Shown here one piece after another: positions 17,758 through 26,215 of a DNA stretch of 64,000 nucleotides. This stretch comes from Catenuloplanes indicus (GTDB taxonomy: Bacteria > Actinomycetota > Actinomycetes > Mycobacteriales > Micromonosporaceae), in assembly GCF_030813715.1 (NCBI RefSeq), contig NZ_JAUSUZ010000001.1, positions 310,001-374,000 on the forward strand, written 5' to 3'. The position numbers were made by a program, and so were the translations under genes. A model generated the notes under the pieces. The model saw nothing but the letters and a program-made list of their open reading frames with translations. It had not been told where the DNA came from and made no database searches. Each line of letters begins with the position of its first letter. Position 1 is the first letter of the stretch.

Positions 17758-19203
17758 TCAGTATGTCGTGTACGGCGTCGGGGTGGAGCCGGGCCCGCCG
17801 TCGGTGTCGGACTCCGGGATCAGGTACAGGCACACGCAGCACAGGATCCAGATGATGTTGATCAGGGCGATCGCCCAGATCCAGCGCGGGTCCTTGTACC
17901 AGACGCGTTTCGGTACGCCGGTCATCACCGGCGGGCGCGGTGGTGCGACCGGGCCCTTGGCGACCATCGGCGGGTGCATGACCGGCTGCTGGTGCATCGG
18001 CGGGGCCTGGTGCATGACCGGCGGGGGCGGCTGCATCTGCGGCGGCCCGGACGTCGGGTAGGCCGGCCCGCCGGACGTGCTGACCGGCTGGTACGGCGGC
18101 ACGGACACCGGCGCGGGCCGCTGCGCCGGGGTCGGTGCCGGCCCGCCGTGGTAGGCGGCGCCCTCGGCGACGACGGTCTCCGGCTGCTCCAGCGTGGTGG
18201 GTGCGACACCGAGCCGGTTGTGCAGCAGGCTCGCGACCAGCGGGATCCGTGACGACCCGCCGACCAGGAACACCCCGGCCAGGTGGGTCGGGGCGAGCCG
18301 GGCGGCGGCGACCGTCTCCAGCAGCGTGTCGACGGTCCGGCCGAGGTGCGGGCGCAGCAGCCCGTCGAACTCCTCGCGGGTGACGTGCGCGGAGATGTCC
18401 ATCGACGGCACGTGCACGTCCGCGCTGTTGGCCCGCGACAGTGACTCCTTCGCGCCGCGCACGTCGTCGTAGAGCAGCGTCCGCTGCCGGCGCTGCGCCG
18501 CGTCGCGCGGGGCGATCAGGCCCTGCCAGAGCGGGTTCGTGCCGGCCCCGTACGCGCGGCCGAGATGGTCGACGAGCAACTGGTCGAAGTCGAGACCACC
18601 GAGGTCGTGCAGGCCGCGCTGGGCGAGGACCTCGAACCCGGCCGGGCCGGCGTGCCGGACCACGGCCGCGTCGAACGTGCCGCCGCCGAGGTCGTAGATG
18701 GCCAGTGCGCGGCCGGGCGCGAGGTGCGCGCCGAGGACCGCGGTGTAGTAGGACGCGGCCGCGACCGGTTCGGCGATCAGCCGCGGCTGCGGCAGCCCGG
18801 CCAGCCGCGCGGCCTCGAACAGCGCGGCGCGGCGGCGTTCGCCCCACTGCGCCGGGTGGGTCATCCGCAGCTCGTCCGGTGCGCCGCCGAGGTGCCGGGC
18901 GGCCTCCTCACCGACGCGGCGCAGCACGGCCGCGATCAGCTGCGCGACCGGGACCTCACCGCCGCCGAGCAGGACCGCGCCGTCGTCGATGCGGCGCTTC
19001 GGGTTCGGCTCGAACCGGGACGGGTCGTGCAGCGCCGACCGTTCCGCGTCCCGGCCGGTGCGGATCTGGCCGCTGGGGTCGAGGTAGACGCAGGACGGCA
19101 GCAGCGGCGAGGAGTCGAAGACCAGCGCGCGTGCCGGGCCGTTGTTCGCCCGCACCACGGCCACGGTGTTGGAGGTGCCGAAATCGATCGCCAGGACGCG
19201 CAT
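17758..19203 (-). CDS. Hsp70-like ATPase with Pro/Met/His-rich linker and C-terminal membrane anchor
   Basis: 481-residue protein. Residues 1-355 form an Hsp70/actin-fold nucleotide-binding domain: phosphate-1 IDFGTSNTVAVV, phosphate-2 IYDLGGGTFDAAVV and adenosine motif VFLVGGSSRIPLV. The peptide-binding domain of DnaK is absent. Instead there is a 90-residue low-complexity stretch with repeated Pro, Met, His and Gln (VMHQAPPMHQQPVMHPPM), then one membrane segment (WIWAIALINIIWILCCVCLY) and a short tail. Such membrane-anchored Hsp70-like proteins occur in actinobacteria but their role is poorly defined. It is the first gene of a minus-strand group and is divergent from the GDPD gene. Confidence 0.85.
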   Translation of the reverse strand: MRVLAIDFGTSNTVAVVRANNGPARALVFDSSPLLPSCVYLDPSGQIRTGRDAERSALHDPSRFEPNPKRRIDDGAVLLGGGEVPVAQLIAAVLRRVGEEAARHLGGAPDELRMTHPAQWGERRRAALFEAARLAGLPQPRLIAEPVAAASYYTAVLGAHLAPGRALAIYDLGGGTFDAAVVRHAGPAGFEVLAQRGLHDLGGLDFDQLLVDHLGRAYGAGTNPLWQGLIAPRDAAQRRQRTLLYDDVRGAKESLSRANSADVHVPSMDISAHVTREEFDGLLRPHLGRTVDTLLETVAAARLAPTHLAGVFLVGGSSRIPLVASLLHNRLGVAPTTLEQPETVVAEGAAYHGGPAPTPAQRPAPVSVPPYQPVSTSGGPAYPTSGPPQMQPPPPVMHQAPPMHQQPVMHPPMVAKGPVAPPRPPVMTGVPKRVWYKDPRWIWAIALINIIWILCCVCLYLIPESDTDGGPGSTPTPYTTY

Positions 19204-19335
19204 CGGGACACCCTAAAGCACCGGCGATCATGAGGGCACGCGGGGACAGCGCGCCGTGACGGTCGGCTTCCCGACGCAAAATCTGTTCACCGTCCGGACG
19301 CCTGCGCGACGGCGCCCACCGGGCATACTGCGCGG

Positions 19336-20094
19336 GTGGATCACCCGTACCTGGACACGCCGGCCCCGATCGCGTTCGCTCACCGTGGCGGCGCCGCGGA
19401 CGGCCCGGAGAACACGGCGGAGTCGTTCGCGCGGGCGGTGCAGCTCGGCTACCGGTACGTGGAGACCGACGTGCACACCACCGCGGACGGCATCCCGGTG
19501 ATCTTCCACGACCCGGACCTGCGGCGGCTCACCGGCCGCCCCGAGCGGGTCGCGGAACTCACCTGGGCCGACCTGGCCACCGTGCGCGTCGCGGGCGCGG
19601 CGGCCGTACCCCGGCTGGACGAGGTCCTGGACGCGTGGCCGCACGTGCGGTTCAACATCGACGTGAAGGCCGACGGCGGCGAGGAACCCACCGTCCGGGT
19701 GATCGAGTCGGTGGTCGCGCAGGACCGGGTGCTGCTGGCCAGTTTCTCCGACGCGCGCCTGACCCGCATCCGCGCGCTCGCACCGCGGATCGCCACGTCG
19801 ATGGGGATGCGCGCGGTCGCGAAGCTGCGCGTGGCGTCGCTGGCCGGCCGGCGGCTGCGGCTGCCGGCGTCGGTGGTGGCGGCGCAGGTCCCGCCCCGGT
19901 ACGGGCGGCTGCCGGTGGTCGACGCCCGGTTCGTGCGGGCCGCGCACGCGCAGGGCTTGCAGGTGCACGTGTGGACCATCGATGATCCCGCACAGATGCA
20001 CGCGCTGCTCGACCTGGGCGTGGACGGCATCATGACCGACCGTCTCGACGTCCTACGGGACGTCTACACCCAGCGCGGCGTCTGGCCCGCCTGA
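19336..20094 (+). CDS. Glycerophosphodiester phosphodiesterase
   Basis: 252-residue TIM-barrel GDPD enzyme that hydrolyses glycerophosphodiesters to glycerol-3-phosphate and an alcohol. Family motifs: AHRGGAADGPENT (residues 15-27, metal and phosphate ligands), ETDVHTTADGIPVIFHDPDL (catalytic His) and FNIDVKAD. The C-terminal VHVWTIDDPAQMHALLDLG matches the usual closing barrel strand. No signal peptide, so it is cytoplasmic. The GTG start has CATACT 6 nt upstream, which suggests leaderless transcription. The UMF1 transporter starts 17 bp downstream. Confidence 0.92.
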   Translation: MDHPYLDTPAPIAFAHRGGAADGPENTAESFARAVQLGYRYVETDVHTTADGIPVIFHDPDLRRLTGRPERVAELTWADLATVRVAGAAAVPRLDEVLDAWPHVRFNIDVKADGGEEPTVRVIESVVAQDRVLLASFSDARLTRIRALAPRIATSMGMRAVAKLRVASLAGRRLRLPASVVAAQVPPRYGRLPVVDARFVRAAHAQGLQVHVWTIDDPAQMHALLDLGVDGIMTDRLDVLRDVYTQRGVWPA

Positions 20095-20110
20095 CACATC
20101 TGGACCACTC

Positions 20111-21478
20111 ATGACTGCTGCTGCCGTGCCGGCCACCGGACGGGAACGCACCGGCTGGTACTTCTACGACTGGGCGATGTCGGCGTTCTCGACCACGGTC
20201 ATCACCGTGTTCCTCGGCCCGTTCCTGACCAGCGTCACGAAGGTCGCGGCCGGCTGCGAGCTCGGCGCGGACTCCTGCGACGCGACCGTCTCCCCGCTCG
20301 GGATCACGATCGCGCCCGGCTCGTTCTACCCGTACCTGGTGTCGCTGTCGGTGCTGCTGACCGTGTTCGTGCTGCCGGTCACCGGCGCGATCGCGGACCG
20401 GTCCCGGCACAAGAAGGTCATGCTGGCCGCGACCGCGTTCCTCGGTGCGGGCGCGACGATCGCGATGGCGTTCGTGACCGGCGACCGCTACCTGCTCGGC
20501 GGCGCCCTGTTCGTGATCGGCAACGTCGCGCTCGGCGCGTCGGTGGTCGTCTACAACTCGTTCCTGCCGCAGCTCGGCGGCCCGGACGAACGCGACCGGA
20601 TCTCCAGCCGCGGCTGGGCGCTCGGCTATCTCGGCGGCGGCCTGCTGCTGGCGCTGAACCTGGTCGCGCTGACCATGTTCGAGAACCCGGACGACCCTCG
20701 CTCGACGCTGGACATCGCCCGCTGGTGCATCGTCTCGGCCGGAGTCTGGTGGGCGCTGTTCACGCTCGTCCCGCTGTTCTGGCTCACGGAACGCCCGTCC
20801 GCCGAGGCGGTCGAGGCACGCGGCCGCAACCTCCTGCTCGACGGGTTCGTGCAGCTCGGCCACACGATCCGGCAGATGCGCACGTACCCGCTGACGCTGT
20901 TCTTCCTGGCCGCGTTCCTGATCTACAACGACGGCATCCAGACCGTGATCAGCCTCGCCAGCCAGTACGGCACCGAGGAGCTGCGCCTCGGCCAGTCCAC
21001 CCTGATCATCACGATCCTGATCGTGCAGTTCCTCGCGTTCGGCGGCGCGCTGCTGCTCGGCCGGGTCGCCGCCGCGATCGGCGCGTGGAAGACCGTGCTG
21101 GCCAGCCTGGTGCTGTGGACGCTCGTCATCCTCGGCGCGTTCTGGCTGCCGGCCGGGGCCCCGGTGCCGTTCATGCTGCTCGGCGCGGCCATCGGCCTGG
21201 TCATGGGCGGCAGCCAGGCGCTGTCGCGGTCGCTGTTCTCGCAGATGATCCCGGCCGGCAAGGAGGGCGAGTACTACGGCTTCTACGAGATCAGCGACAA
21301 GGGCACGTCCTGGCTCGGCCCGCTGCTGTTCGGCCTGGTCTTCCAGCTCACCAGCAGCTACCGGATCGGCCTGATCAGCCTGCTGGTCTTCTTCGTCGCC
21401 GGGTTCGCGCTGCTGCTGTTCGTCCCGGTGCGCCGCGCGATCGTCGCGGCCGGCAACGTACCCCCGAAGCTGCTCTGA
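20111..21478 (+). CDS. MFS transporter, UMF1/Atg22-like family
   Basis: 455-residue MFS protein with about 12 membrane segments. The N-terminal GWYFYDWAMSAFSTTVITVF is the hallmark of the UMF1/Atg22-like group. The loop-2 motif is weak (GAIADRSRHKKVM). Atg22 exports amino acids from fungal vacuoles; bacterial members have unknown substrates. Only 16 bp separate it from the phosphodiesterase gene, so the two may be co-transcribed, perhaps linking phospholipid turnover to uptake or export of a product (inference). Confidence 0.88.
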   Translation: MTAAAVPATGRERTGWYFYDWAMSAFSTTVITVFLGPFLTSVTKVAAGCELGADSCDATVSPLGITIAPGSFYPYLVSLSVLLTVFVLPVTGAIADRSRHKKVMLAATAFLGAGATIAMAFVTGDRYLLGGALFVIGNVALGASVVVYNSFLPQLGGPDERDRISSRGWALGYLGGGLLLALNLVALTMFENPDDPRSTLDIARWCIVSAGVWWALFTLVPLFWLTERPSAEAVEARGRNLLLDGFVQLGHTIRQMRTYPLTLFFLAAFLIYNDGIQTVISLASQYGTEELRLGQSTLIITILIVQFLAFGGALLLGRVAAAIGAWKTVLASLVLWTLVILGAFWLPAGAPVPFMLLGAAIGLVMGGSQALSRSLFSQMIPAGKEGEYYGFYEISDKGTSWLGPLLFGLVFQLTSSYRIGLISLLVFFVAGFALLLFVPVRRAIVAAGNVPPKLL

Positions 21479-21483
21479 GGTCC

Positions 21484-21513
21484 TTGACGTTTTCCCATAT
21501 CGGAAAATAAGCT
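21484..21513 (+). promoter_or_regulatory. Promoter with embedded operator for the ArsR operon
   Basis: -35 TTGACG (21484-21489), -10 TAAGCT (21508-21513), 18-bp spacing. The spacer holds an inverted repeat TTTTCC/GGAAAA (21490-21495 and 21502-21507), ideally placed for ArsR autorepression. The -10 box ends 7 nt before the ATG, so the transcript is probably leaderless. Confidence 0.65.
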
Positions 21514-21520
21514 GCGGTGC

Positions 21521-21862
21521 ATGGCACGAGCAGCGACGACCTCGGACGCGTTCAACGCGATCGCCGAGCCGCAGCGGCGCGACATCCTCACGCTGCTGCG
21601 CACCGGCGAACGCCCGGCCACCGACCTCGCCCGCGCACTCGGCATGAGCGCGCCCCAGGCATCCAAACACCTCCGGGTGCTGCGCGAGGTCGGCCTCGTC
21701 CAGGTCCGCGAAGCGGGCAAACAGCGGCTCTACACCCTCGACGCCCGCGGGCTGCAACCGATCCACGAATGGACCGGCGGTTTCGCGCAGTTCTGGAGCG
21801 GCAGCTTCGACCGGCTCGACACCTACGTGCAGGACCTGAAGCAGACACGGCAGGAGACCTGA
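21521..21862 (+). CDS. ArsR family winged-helix repressor
   Basis: 113-residue winged-helix protein. NAIAEPQRRDILTLLRTG, then RPATDLARALGMSAPQASKH and LRVLREVGLVQVREAGKQR give the ArsR fold. No cysteine metal site is seen, matching the non-metal subgroup that sits beside SRPBCC (AHSA1) genes. It is 4 bp from the SRPBCC gene and probably represses this operon through the TTTTCC-N6-GGAAAA site. Confidence 0.92.
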   Translation: MARAATTSDAFNAIAEPQRRDILTLLRTGERPATDLARALGMSAPQASKHLRVLREVGLVQVREAGKQRLYTLDARGLQPIHEWTGGFAQFWSGSFDRLDTYVQDLKQTRQET

Positions 21863-21865
21863 CCG

Positions 21866-22318
21866 ATGACCGACCGCGAAATCCTCGTCACCCGACTCAT
21901 CGACGCACCACGCGAACTCGTCTTCGAGGCGTTCACCGACGTCCGGCACCTGTCCCGCTGGTGGGGCCCGGACGGCTTCACCACCACGACCCACACCTTC
22001 GCGTTCACGGCCGGCGGCGAATGGACCTTCGTCATGCACGGCCCGGACGGCACCGACTACCCCGAATGGATCACCTGGACAGAGATCGCCGCACCCGAAC
22101 GCATCACGCTCCTGCACGGCGAGACAGCCGGCGACCCGAACGCCTTCGAAACCACGCTGACGTTCACCCCCGACGGTACGGGAACCCGCGTCCAGATGCG
22201 CACCGTGTTCCCGACCAAGGAACAACGGGACGAGGCCGCGGAGAAGTACCACGCGATCGAAGGCGGACAGCAGACCCTCGGCAACCTCGCCGCGTACGTG
22301 ACCGGGACAGGCCACTGA
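21866..22318 (+). CDS. SRPBCC (AHSA1/START-like) domain protein
   Basis: 150-residue SRPBCC protein: RLIDAPRELVFEAFTDVRHL followed by SRWWGPDGFTTTTH is the typical AHSA1 start, and GGQQTLGNLAAYV is the usual C-terminal helix. Proteins of this type bind hydrophobic ligands; the substrate is unknown. It is co-transcribed with ArsR and shares a base with the next start codon. Confidence 0.9.
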   Translation: MTDREILVTRLIDAPRELVFEAFTDVRHLSRWWGPDGFTTTTHTFAFTAGGEWTFVMHGPDGTDYPEWITWTEIAAPERITLLHGETAGDPNAFETTLTFTPDGTGTRVQMRTVFPTKEQRDEAAEKYHAIEGGQQTLGNLAAYVTGTGH

Positions 22319-22935
22319 TGGCCGTGTTCTTCAGCGTCTCCATGTCACTCGACGGCGTCATCGCACCGCACTCACCGGACGAACTCATGGGACGACGATG
22401 GGTGCAACTACAGTCGTGGGTGTTCCCACAGCGGTTCTTCCGGGAAAACCTGAAACTCGGCGGCGGCGGCGAGGAACAGCGGGACAACGACATCCTCCGG
22501 GAGACGTTCGACCGCACCGGGGCGAGCATCATGGGCAAACGCATGTTCGACGCCGGGGCGGCGGCATGGCCCGAGGAAGCACCGTTCCACACCCCGGTGT
22601 ACGTCATCACGCACGAGAAACGGGACCCGTGGGAACGGCCCGGCGGCACCGTCTTCCACTTCGTCAACGACGGCATCGAGGCGGCACTGGAAGCAGCCCG
22701 CGCGGCCGCCGAAGACCGGGACGTGCGCATCGCCGGGGGCGCAGAGACGATCCGGCAGTACCTCAACGCCGGGCTGATCGACGAATTCTCGATCGCGCTG
22801 TCGCCGATGATGTTCGGGGACGGAGCCCGGCTGTTCGACGGGGTTGACCAGACACGGGCCGAACTGGAGCAGATCAGTGCGGAATCGCCGTCGGCACGGG
22901 CGACGCATCTCAGGTACGCGGTGCGGCGGCGGTAG
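22318..22935 (+). CDS. Dihydrofolate reductase-like (RibD C-terminal) protein
   Basis: 205-residue DHFR-fold protein. It starts FFSVSMSLDGVIA, contains GASIMGKRMFDAG (cofactor region) and ends with IAGGAETIRQYLNAGLIDE, all typical of the RibD_C family. These are NADPH-dependent reductases of mostly unknown substrate. The ATG at 22318 shares its A with the preceding TGA. It is the third gene of the ArsR operon. Confidence 0.9.
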   Translation: MAVFFSVSMSLDGVIAPHSPDELMGRRWVQLQSWVFPQRFFRENLKLGGGGEEQRDNDILRETFDRTGASIMGKRMFDAGAAAWPEEAPFHTPVYVITHEKRDPWERPGGTVFHFVNDGIEAALEAARAAAEDRDVRIAGGAETIRQYLNAGLIDEFSIALSPMMFGDGARLFDGVDQTRAELEQISAESPSARATHLRYAVRRR

Positions 22936-23061
22936 ACACGCCTCCCGGCTCCCGGGACACGCCGAGAGGCCGGGCTCCGGCCCCTCGGCGTGGCATCAGC
23001 AGGCTTCCACAGACGCAAGCGGCCCACCGCACCACCTGACCTCGGCAGCGGCGCCGCCCGG

Positions 23062-23496
23062 CTACCGAGCCTCCTCCACCTGCTCCTCGGTCCACCCGAT
23101 GAACGCCGCCAGCGCCGCCGAACTCGTCCCCGTCCCCGACACCCACTGCTGCAACACGATCCCCAGATCCCCCGGCAACCCGTCCGCCGGAATCGGCCGG
23201 TACGGCTCCGGATCGAACGAGATCTCATCCACGTGCAACCACAGATCATCCGGGTCCAGCCGCTCCCGGACCTCGTCGAACTCGTCGATGCCCTGCTGAC
23301 CGGACGCGATCGTCTCGCCCGTCCGCCAGTCCTGCAGGCTCCACTGCGCCCCGTGCGCCCGCCCGCCCGTCACGATCCGGTGACCGGCGGCCTCCTCCGC
23401 CTCGATCCGGTCCAGCCGGCGCTGTTTGAGATCCCTGTTGTGCAGCAGCACGCGGCGCAGATGCGCGCGGACCGCGTCGGTCGCGTCGTCAGTCAC
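23062..23496 (-). CDS. Hypothetical protein
   Basis: 144-residue acidic soluble protein, no family recognised. The N-terminal 35 residues form a charged helix (RRVLLHNRDLKQRRLDRIEA); a Trp-rich middle (QWSLQDWRTG, LWLHVDEISFDPEPY) suggests a small alpha/beta fold. Codon bias is normal. It lies 27 bp upstream of, and on the opposite side to, the SDR gene stop, and both read on the minus strand, so it could follow from separate transcription. Confidence 0.6.
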   Translation of the reverse strand: MTDDATDAVRAHLRRVLLHNRDLKQRRLDRIEAEEAAGHRIVTGGRAHGAQWSLQDWRTGETIASGQQGIDEFDEVRERLDPDDLWLHVDEISFDPEPYRPIPADGLPGDLGIVLQQWVSGTGTSSAALAAFIGWTEEQVEEAR

Positions 23497-23523
23497 AACA
23501 ACGATCTTGCCGGAAGGTGAAAA

Positions 23524-24366
23524 TCACACGGCGAACGGGATCCCGGTCAGCTCCTCCGACACCGCCCACAACCGCTCCCCCAACGCCGCATCCCGCGCCC
23601 CGGACACCGGCGCGACCACCACCGGACCACCCCACAGCTGCAAAAACGACGGACCGACGAACGAACCGGACACCGCCTCCGGCGCCGTCGCCGCGAACAA
23701 CGCCGGCAACGCACCCACCGACGCCGGCTGACCGAACACCGGATTCATCACCCGGCCCACCGCCGCCCGTACCCCCGTCGGGCCTGACGTCTGCAGACGC
23801 GACCGCGCATAACCCGGGTGCGCGACCACGCTCATCCCGCCCCGCCGATGCAACTCCAGACCGAACACCACGTTCGCGTACTTCGACTGCGCGTACGCAC
23901 CCTCCGGCGAATACCGCCGGTGCAGATAATTCGGATCAGCCAGATCCAGACGACCGGTCCGGTGCAGGATCGACGACATCGTCACCACCCGCGCCCCGGG
24001 CCGCCGCCGCGGCCACAGCAACGCCGTCAACGCGAAATGCCCCAGGTGGTTCACCCCGAACTGCCATTCGAAACCCTGCCGGGTACGCCGCAGCGGCGGC
24101 CACATCACCCCGGCGTTGTTCACCAGCACGTCGAAACCGTCCACCGACCCCGCGAAACCCGCCACCACGTCCAGGTCCGCCAGATCCAGCCGGCGCGCAT
24201 CCACCCCCGGGACCGCGGCCGGATCACGCACCCCGTGAATCACGTGCGCGCCTCGCCCAGCCAGCTCCGCCGCGATCACCGCACCCAGACCACTGGACGT
24301 GCCCGTGACGACCGCGACCCTCCCGCTCAGATCCGGAATATCCGCTGCCCGCCACGATCCCGTCAT
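23524..24366 (-). CDS. Short-chain dehydrogenase/reductase
   Basis: 280-residue SDR. Cofactor motif VVTGTSSGLGAVIAAELAGR (about 18-37), LVNNAGVMWPP (near 82) and the active site YAQSKYANVVFGLELHRRG (Tyr-xxx-Lys near 160), with a Ser in VVTMSSILHR. It resembles retinol-dehydrogenase/WWOX-like oxidoreductases that use NADP. Substrate unknown. The nucleoside hydrolase gene ends 15 bp upstream on the same strand. Confidence 0.9.
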   Translation of the reverse strand: MTGSWRAADIPDLSGRVAVVTGTSSGLGAVIAAELAGRGAHVIHGVRDPAAVPGVDARRLDLADLDVVAGFAGSVDGFDVLVNNAGVMWPPLRRTRQGFEWQFGVNHLGHFALTALLWPRRRPGARVVTMSSILHRTGRLDLADPNYLHRRYSPEGAYAQSKYANVVFGLELHRRGGMSVVAHPGYARSRLQTSGPTGVRAAVGRVMNPVFGQPASVGALPALFAATAPEAVSGSFVGPSFLQLWGGPVVVAPVSGARDAALGERLWAVSEELTGIPFAV

Positions 24367-24381
24367 GCGGACCAGACTATG

Positions 24382-25302
24382 TCAGACGATCCGCTCCAGG
24401 ACGAACCGCACCACCGCCGGAAAATCCGCACCGACCGCCACCGACACCCCCGCACCACCCGGCCCGACCCGGGTCCGCCCACGCTCCGGACCGAACCCGT
24501 GATCCACCTCCACCCGCGCCGGCCGGCACTCCAGAATCCCGGGCCGCACCGCCTCCGCCACCGCCACCGCGTCATGCATCGGCACCCCACCACCGGCCGG
24601 CACACCGGACACGTACCCCGCGATCGCATCCGCCACCACCGGCCCCGCACCACCGGCCGCCCGCAACCCGGCTGCGTCCGCCGGGCCGATCAACGTCCGC
24701 AACGTCACGTCCAGACCCACCATCGTCGTCGGCACCACCCGCGGCAGTCCCGGCGCGGACAACACCCGGTACGCCGCCTCCGGATCCGCCCACACGTTGA
24801 ACTCCGCCACCGGCGTGACGTTGCCGGCACCGGCCGCACCACCCATCACCACCAGCCGCCCCAGCCGGGCCGCCACATCCGGGTACAGCGCGAACAGCAA
24901 CGCCACGTTCGTCAACGGACCCAGCGCCACCAACGTCACCGGACGCTCCGACGCCTCGATCGCCGCCGCCAGGAACGGCACCGCGTGCACACCCACCGGC
25001 TCGGCCGGCGACACCGGCAACCGCGCCCCACCCAGACCCGTGTCACCGTGCGCACCCCGACGACCCCGCAAACCCGCCACGACCAGCGGCCGGTCCGCGC
25101 CCACCGCCACCGGCACATCCGCCCGGCCGGCCAGCGCCAGCACATCCAAGGCGTTCCGCGCGGTCAGCGCACCACCCACGTTCCCCGCCACCGTGCTCAC
25201 CCCGAGCAGCGACACCTCCGGGCTCGCGCACGCCAGCAACAACGCCACCATGTCGTCGACACCCGGATCACAGTCGATCAACAGCGGTCTCAGGCCATCC
25301 AC
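24382..25302 (-). CDS. Nucleoside hydrolase (IunH type)
   Basis: 306-residue inosine-uridine-preferring nucleoside hydrolase. The calcium-binding DCDPGVDD is at residues 10-17. VSTVAGNVGG, VALGPLTNVALLF and EFNVWADPEAAYRV (active-site Asn and Asp) follow. The enzyme releases ribose and base for salvage. The start is the GTG at 25302, inside the last codons of the TauE gene (13-nt overlap), so the two are coupled. Confidence 0.9.
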   Translation of the reverse strand: MDGLRPLLIDCDPGVDDMVALLLACASPEVSLLGVSTVAGNVGGALTARNALDVLALAGRADVPVAVGADRPLVVAGLRGRRGAHGDTGLGGARLPVSPAEPVGVHAVPFLAAAIEASERPVTLVALGPLTNVALLFALYPDVAARLGRLVVMGGAAGAGNVTPVAEFNVWADPEAAYRVLSAPGLPRVVPTTMVGLDVTLRTLIGPADAAGLRAAGGAGPVVADAIAGYVSGVPAGGGVPMHDAVAVAEAVRPGILECRPARVEVDHGFGPERGRTRVGPGGAGVSVAVGADFPAVVRFVLERIV

Positions 25303-26060
25303 TGGTCCCACGATAGTTTCACCAGCAACGCCAGCACCACCACCAGCAACACGACCCGCACGAAACCCGAACCGCGCCGCAACGCCATCCGCGCACCGAA
25401 CGTCGCCCCCACGATGTTGCACACCGCCATCGCCAGACCCAACGTCCAGAAGACGTGCCCACCCAGACCGAACACCACCAGCGCACCCAGGTTCGTGCCC
25501 GCGTTCACCATCTTCGCCATCGCCGACGCATGCACGAAATCCGCCCCGATCACCGTCGTGAACGCCAGCACCAAAAACGTCCCCGTACCCGGACCGATCA
25601 TCCCGTCGTAGAACGCGATCAGCCCACCCGCGACCGCCACCACCACGGCCGCCCGCGTCCGGGTCCGCTTCTCCGGCTCCGACGTCACACCCATCCGCGG
25701 CCGGAACGTCACGAACAACGCCACACCCGCCAGCACACCCAACACCACCGGCCGGTACGCCGACGCCGGCACACTACCGGCCAGCACCGCACCCACCCCG
25801 GACAGCACCACCGCCGCACCCGCCGCCGGACCCGCCACCCACCAGTCGATCTTCGTCCGGCGCGCGTACGTCACCGCCGCCGTCGCCGTACCCGCGATCG
25901 CCGCCAGCTTGTTCGTCCCCAACGCCGTCGCCAGCGGCACCCCCGGCGCTGCGATCATCAACGCCGGCAACAGCAGCAACCCGCCACCACCGACCACCGC
26001 ATCGACCCAGCCCGCAGCCGCGGCCGCCACCAGCAGGACCGCTATCTGACCCGGATCCAC
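25290..26060 (-). CDS. TauE/SafE family permease (TSUP)
   Basis: 256-residue membrane protein with about eight segments. GWVDAVVGGGGLLLLPALM near the N-terminus and the repeated AFYDGMIGPGTGTFLVLAF are the two TSUP family repeats. Family members move sulfite, sulfonates or other small anions. The GTG start directly follows a possible 32-codon ORF, and its end overlaps the nucleoside hydrolase start. Confidence 0.9.
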   Translation of the reverse strand: MDPGQIAVLLVAAAAAGWVDAVVGGGGLLLLPALMIAAPGVPLATALGTNKLAAIAGTATAAVTYARRTKIDWWVAGPAAGAAVVLSGVGAVLAGSVPASAYRPVVLGVLAGVALFVTFRPRMGVTSEPEKRTRTRAAVVVAVAGGLIAFYDGMIGPGTGTFLVLAFTTVIGADFVHASAMAKMVNAGTNLGALVVFGLGGHVFWTLGLAMAVCNIVGATFGARMALRRGSGFVRVVLLVVVLALLVKLSWDQWMA

Positions 26061-26159
26061 CTACCGCCCCCGCCGCGTCCGCAGCCACCAACCGGCAGCC
26101 GCACCGGCGACGAACACCAACGCGATACAGAACAGGGCTTTAACCAGCACGGACGCCAC
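26061..26159 (-). CDS. Possible small single-pass membrane protein
   Basis: 32-codon ORF with a GTG start that ends (TAG) immediately before the TauE GTG. One hydrophobic helix (LFCIALVFVAGAAAGWW) is followed by a basic tail (LRTRRGR). Position and composition suggest a real leader or small membrane protein coupled to TauE. There is no clear ribosome site and no homology I can name. Confidence 0.35.
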   Translation of the reverse strand: MASVLVKALFCIALVFVAGAAAGWWLRTRRGR

Positions 26160-26215
26160 CGTACCCGCGACCCGCGCACCCACTCGGCAGGCCCCGGCAC
26201 CACATACCCCTTACC

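Noticed and set aside
20030-22315. 761-residue minus-strand frame over the UMF1 and ArsR genes
   Set aside because: Shadow of real genes with clear families on the plus strand.
23517-25611. Long plus-strand frames over the SDR, nucleoside hydrolase and TauE genes
   Set aside because: Composition is Arg/Pro/His/Thr-only; the minus-strand genes carry complete family motifs.
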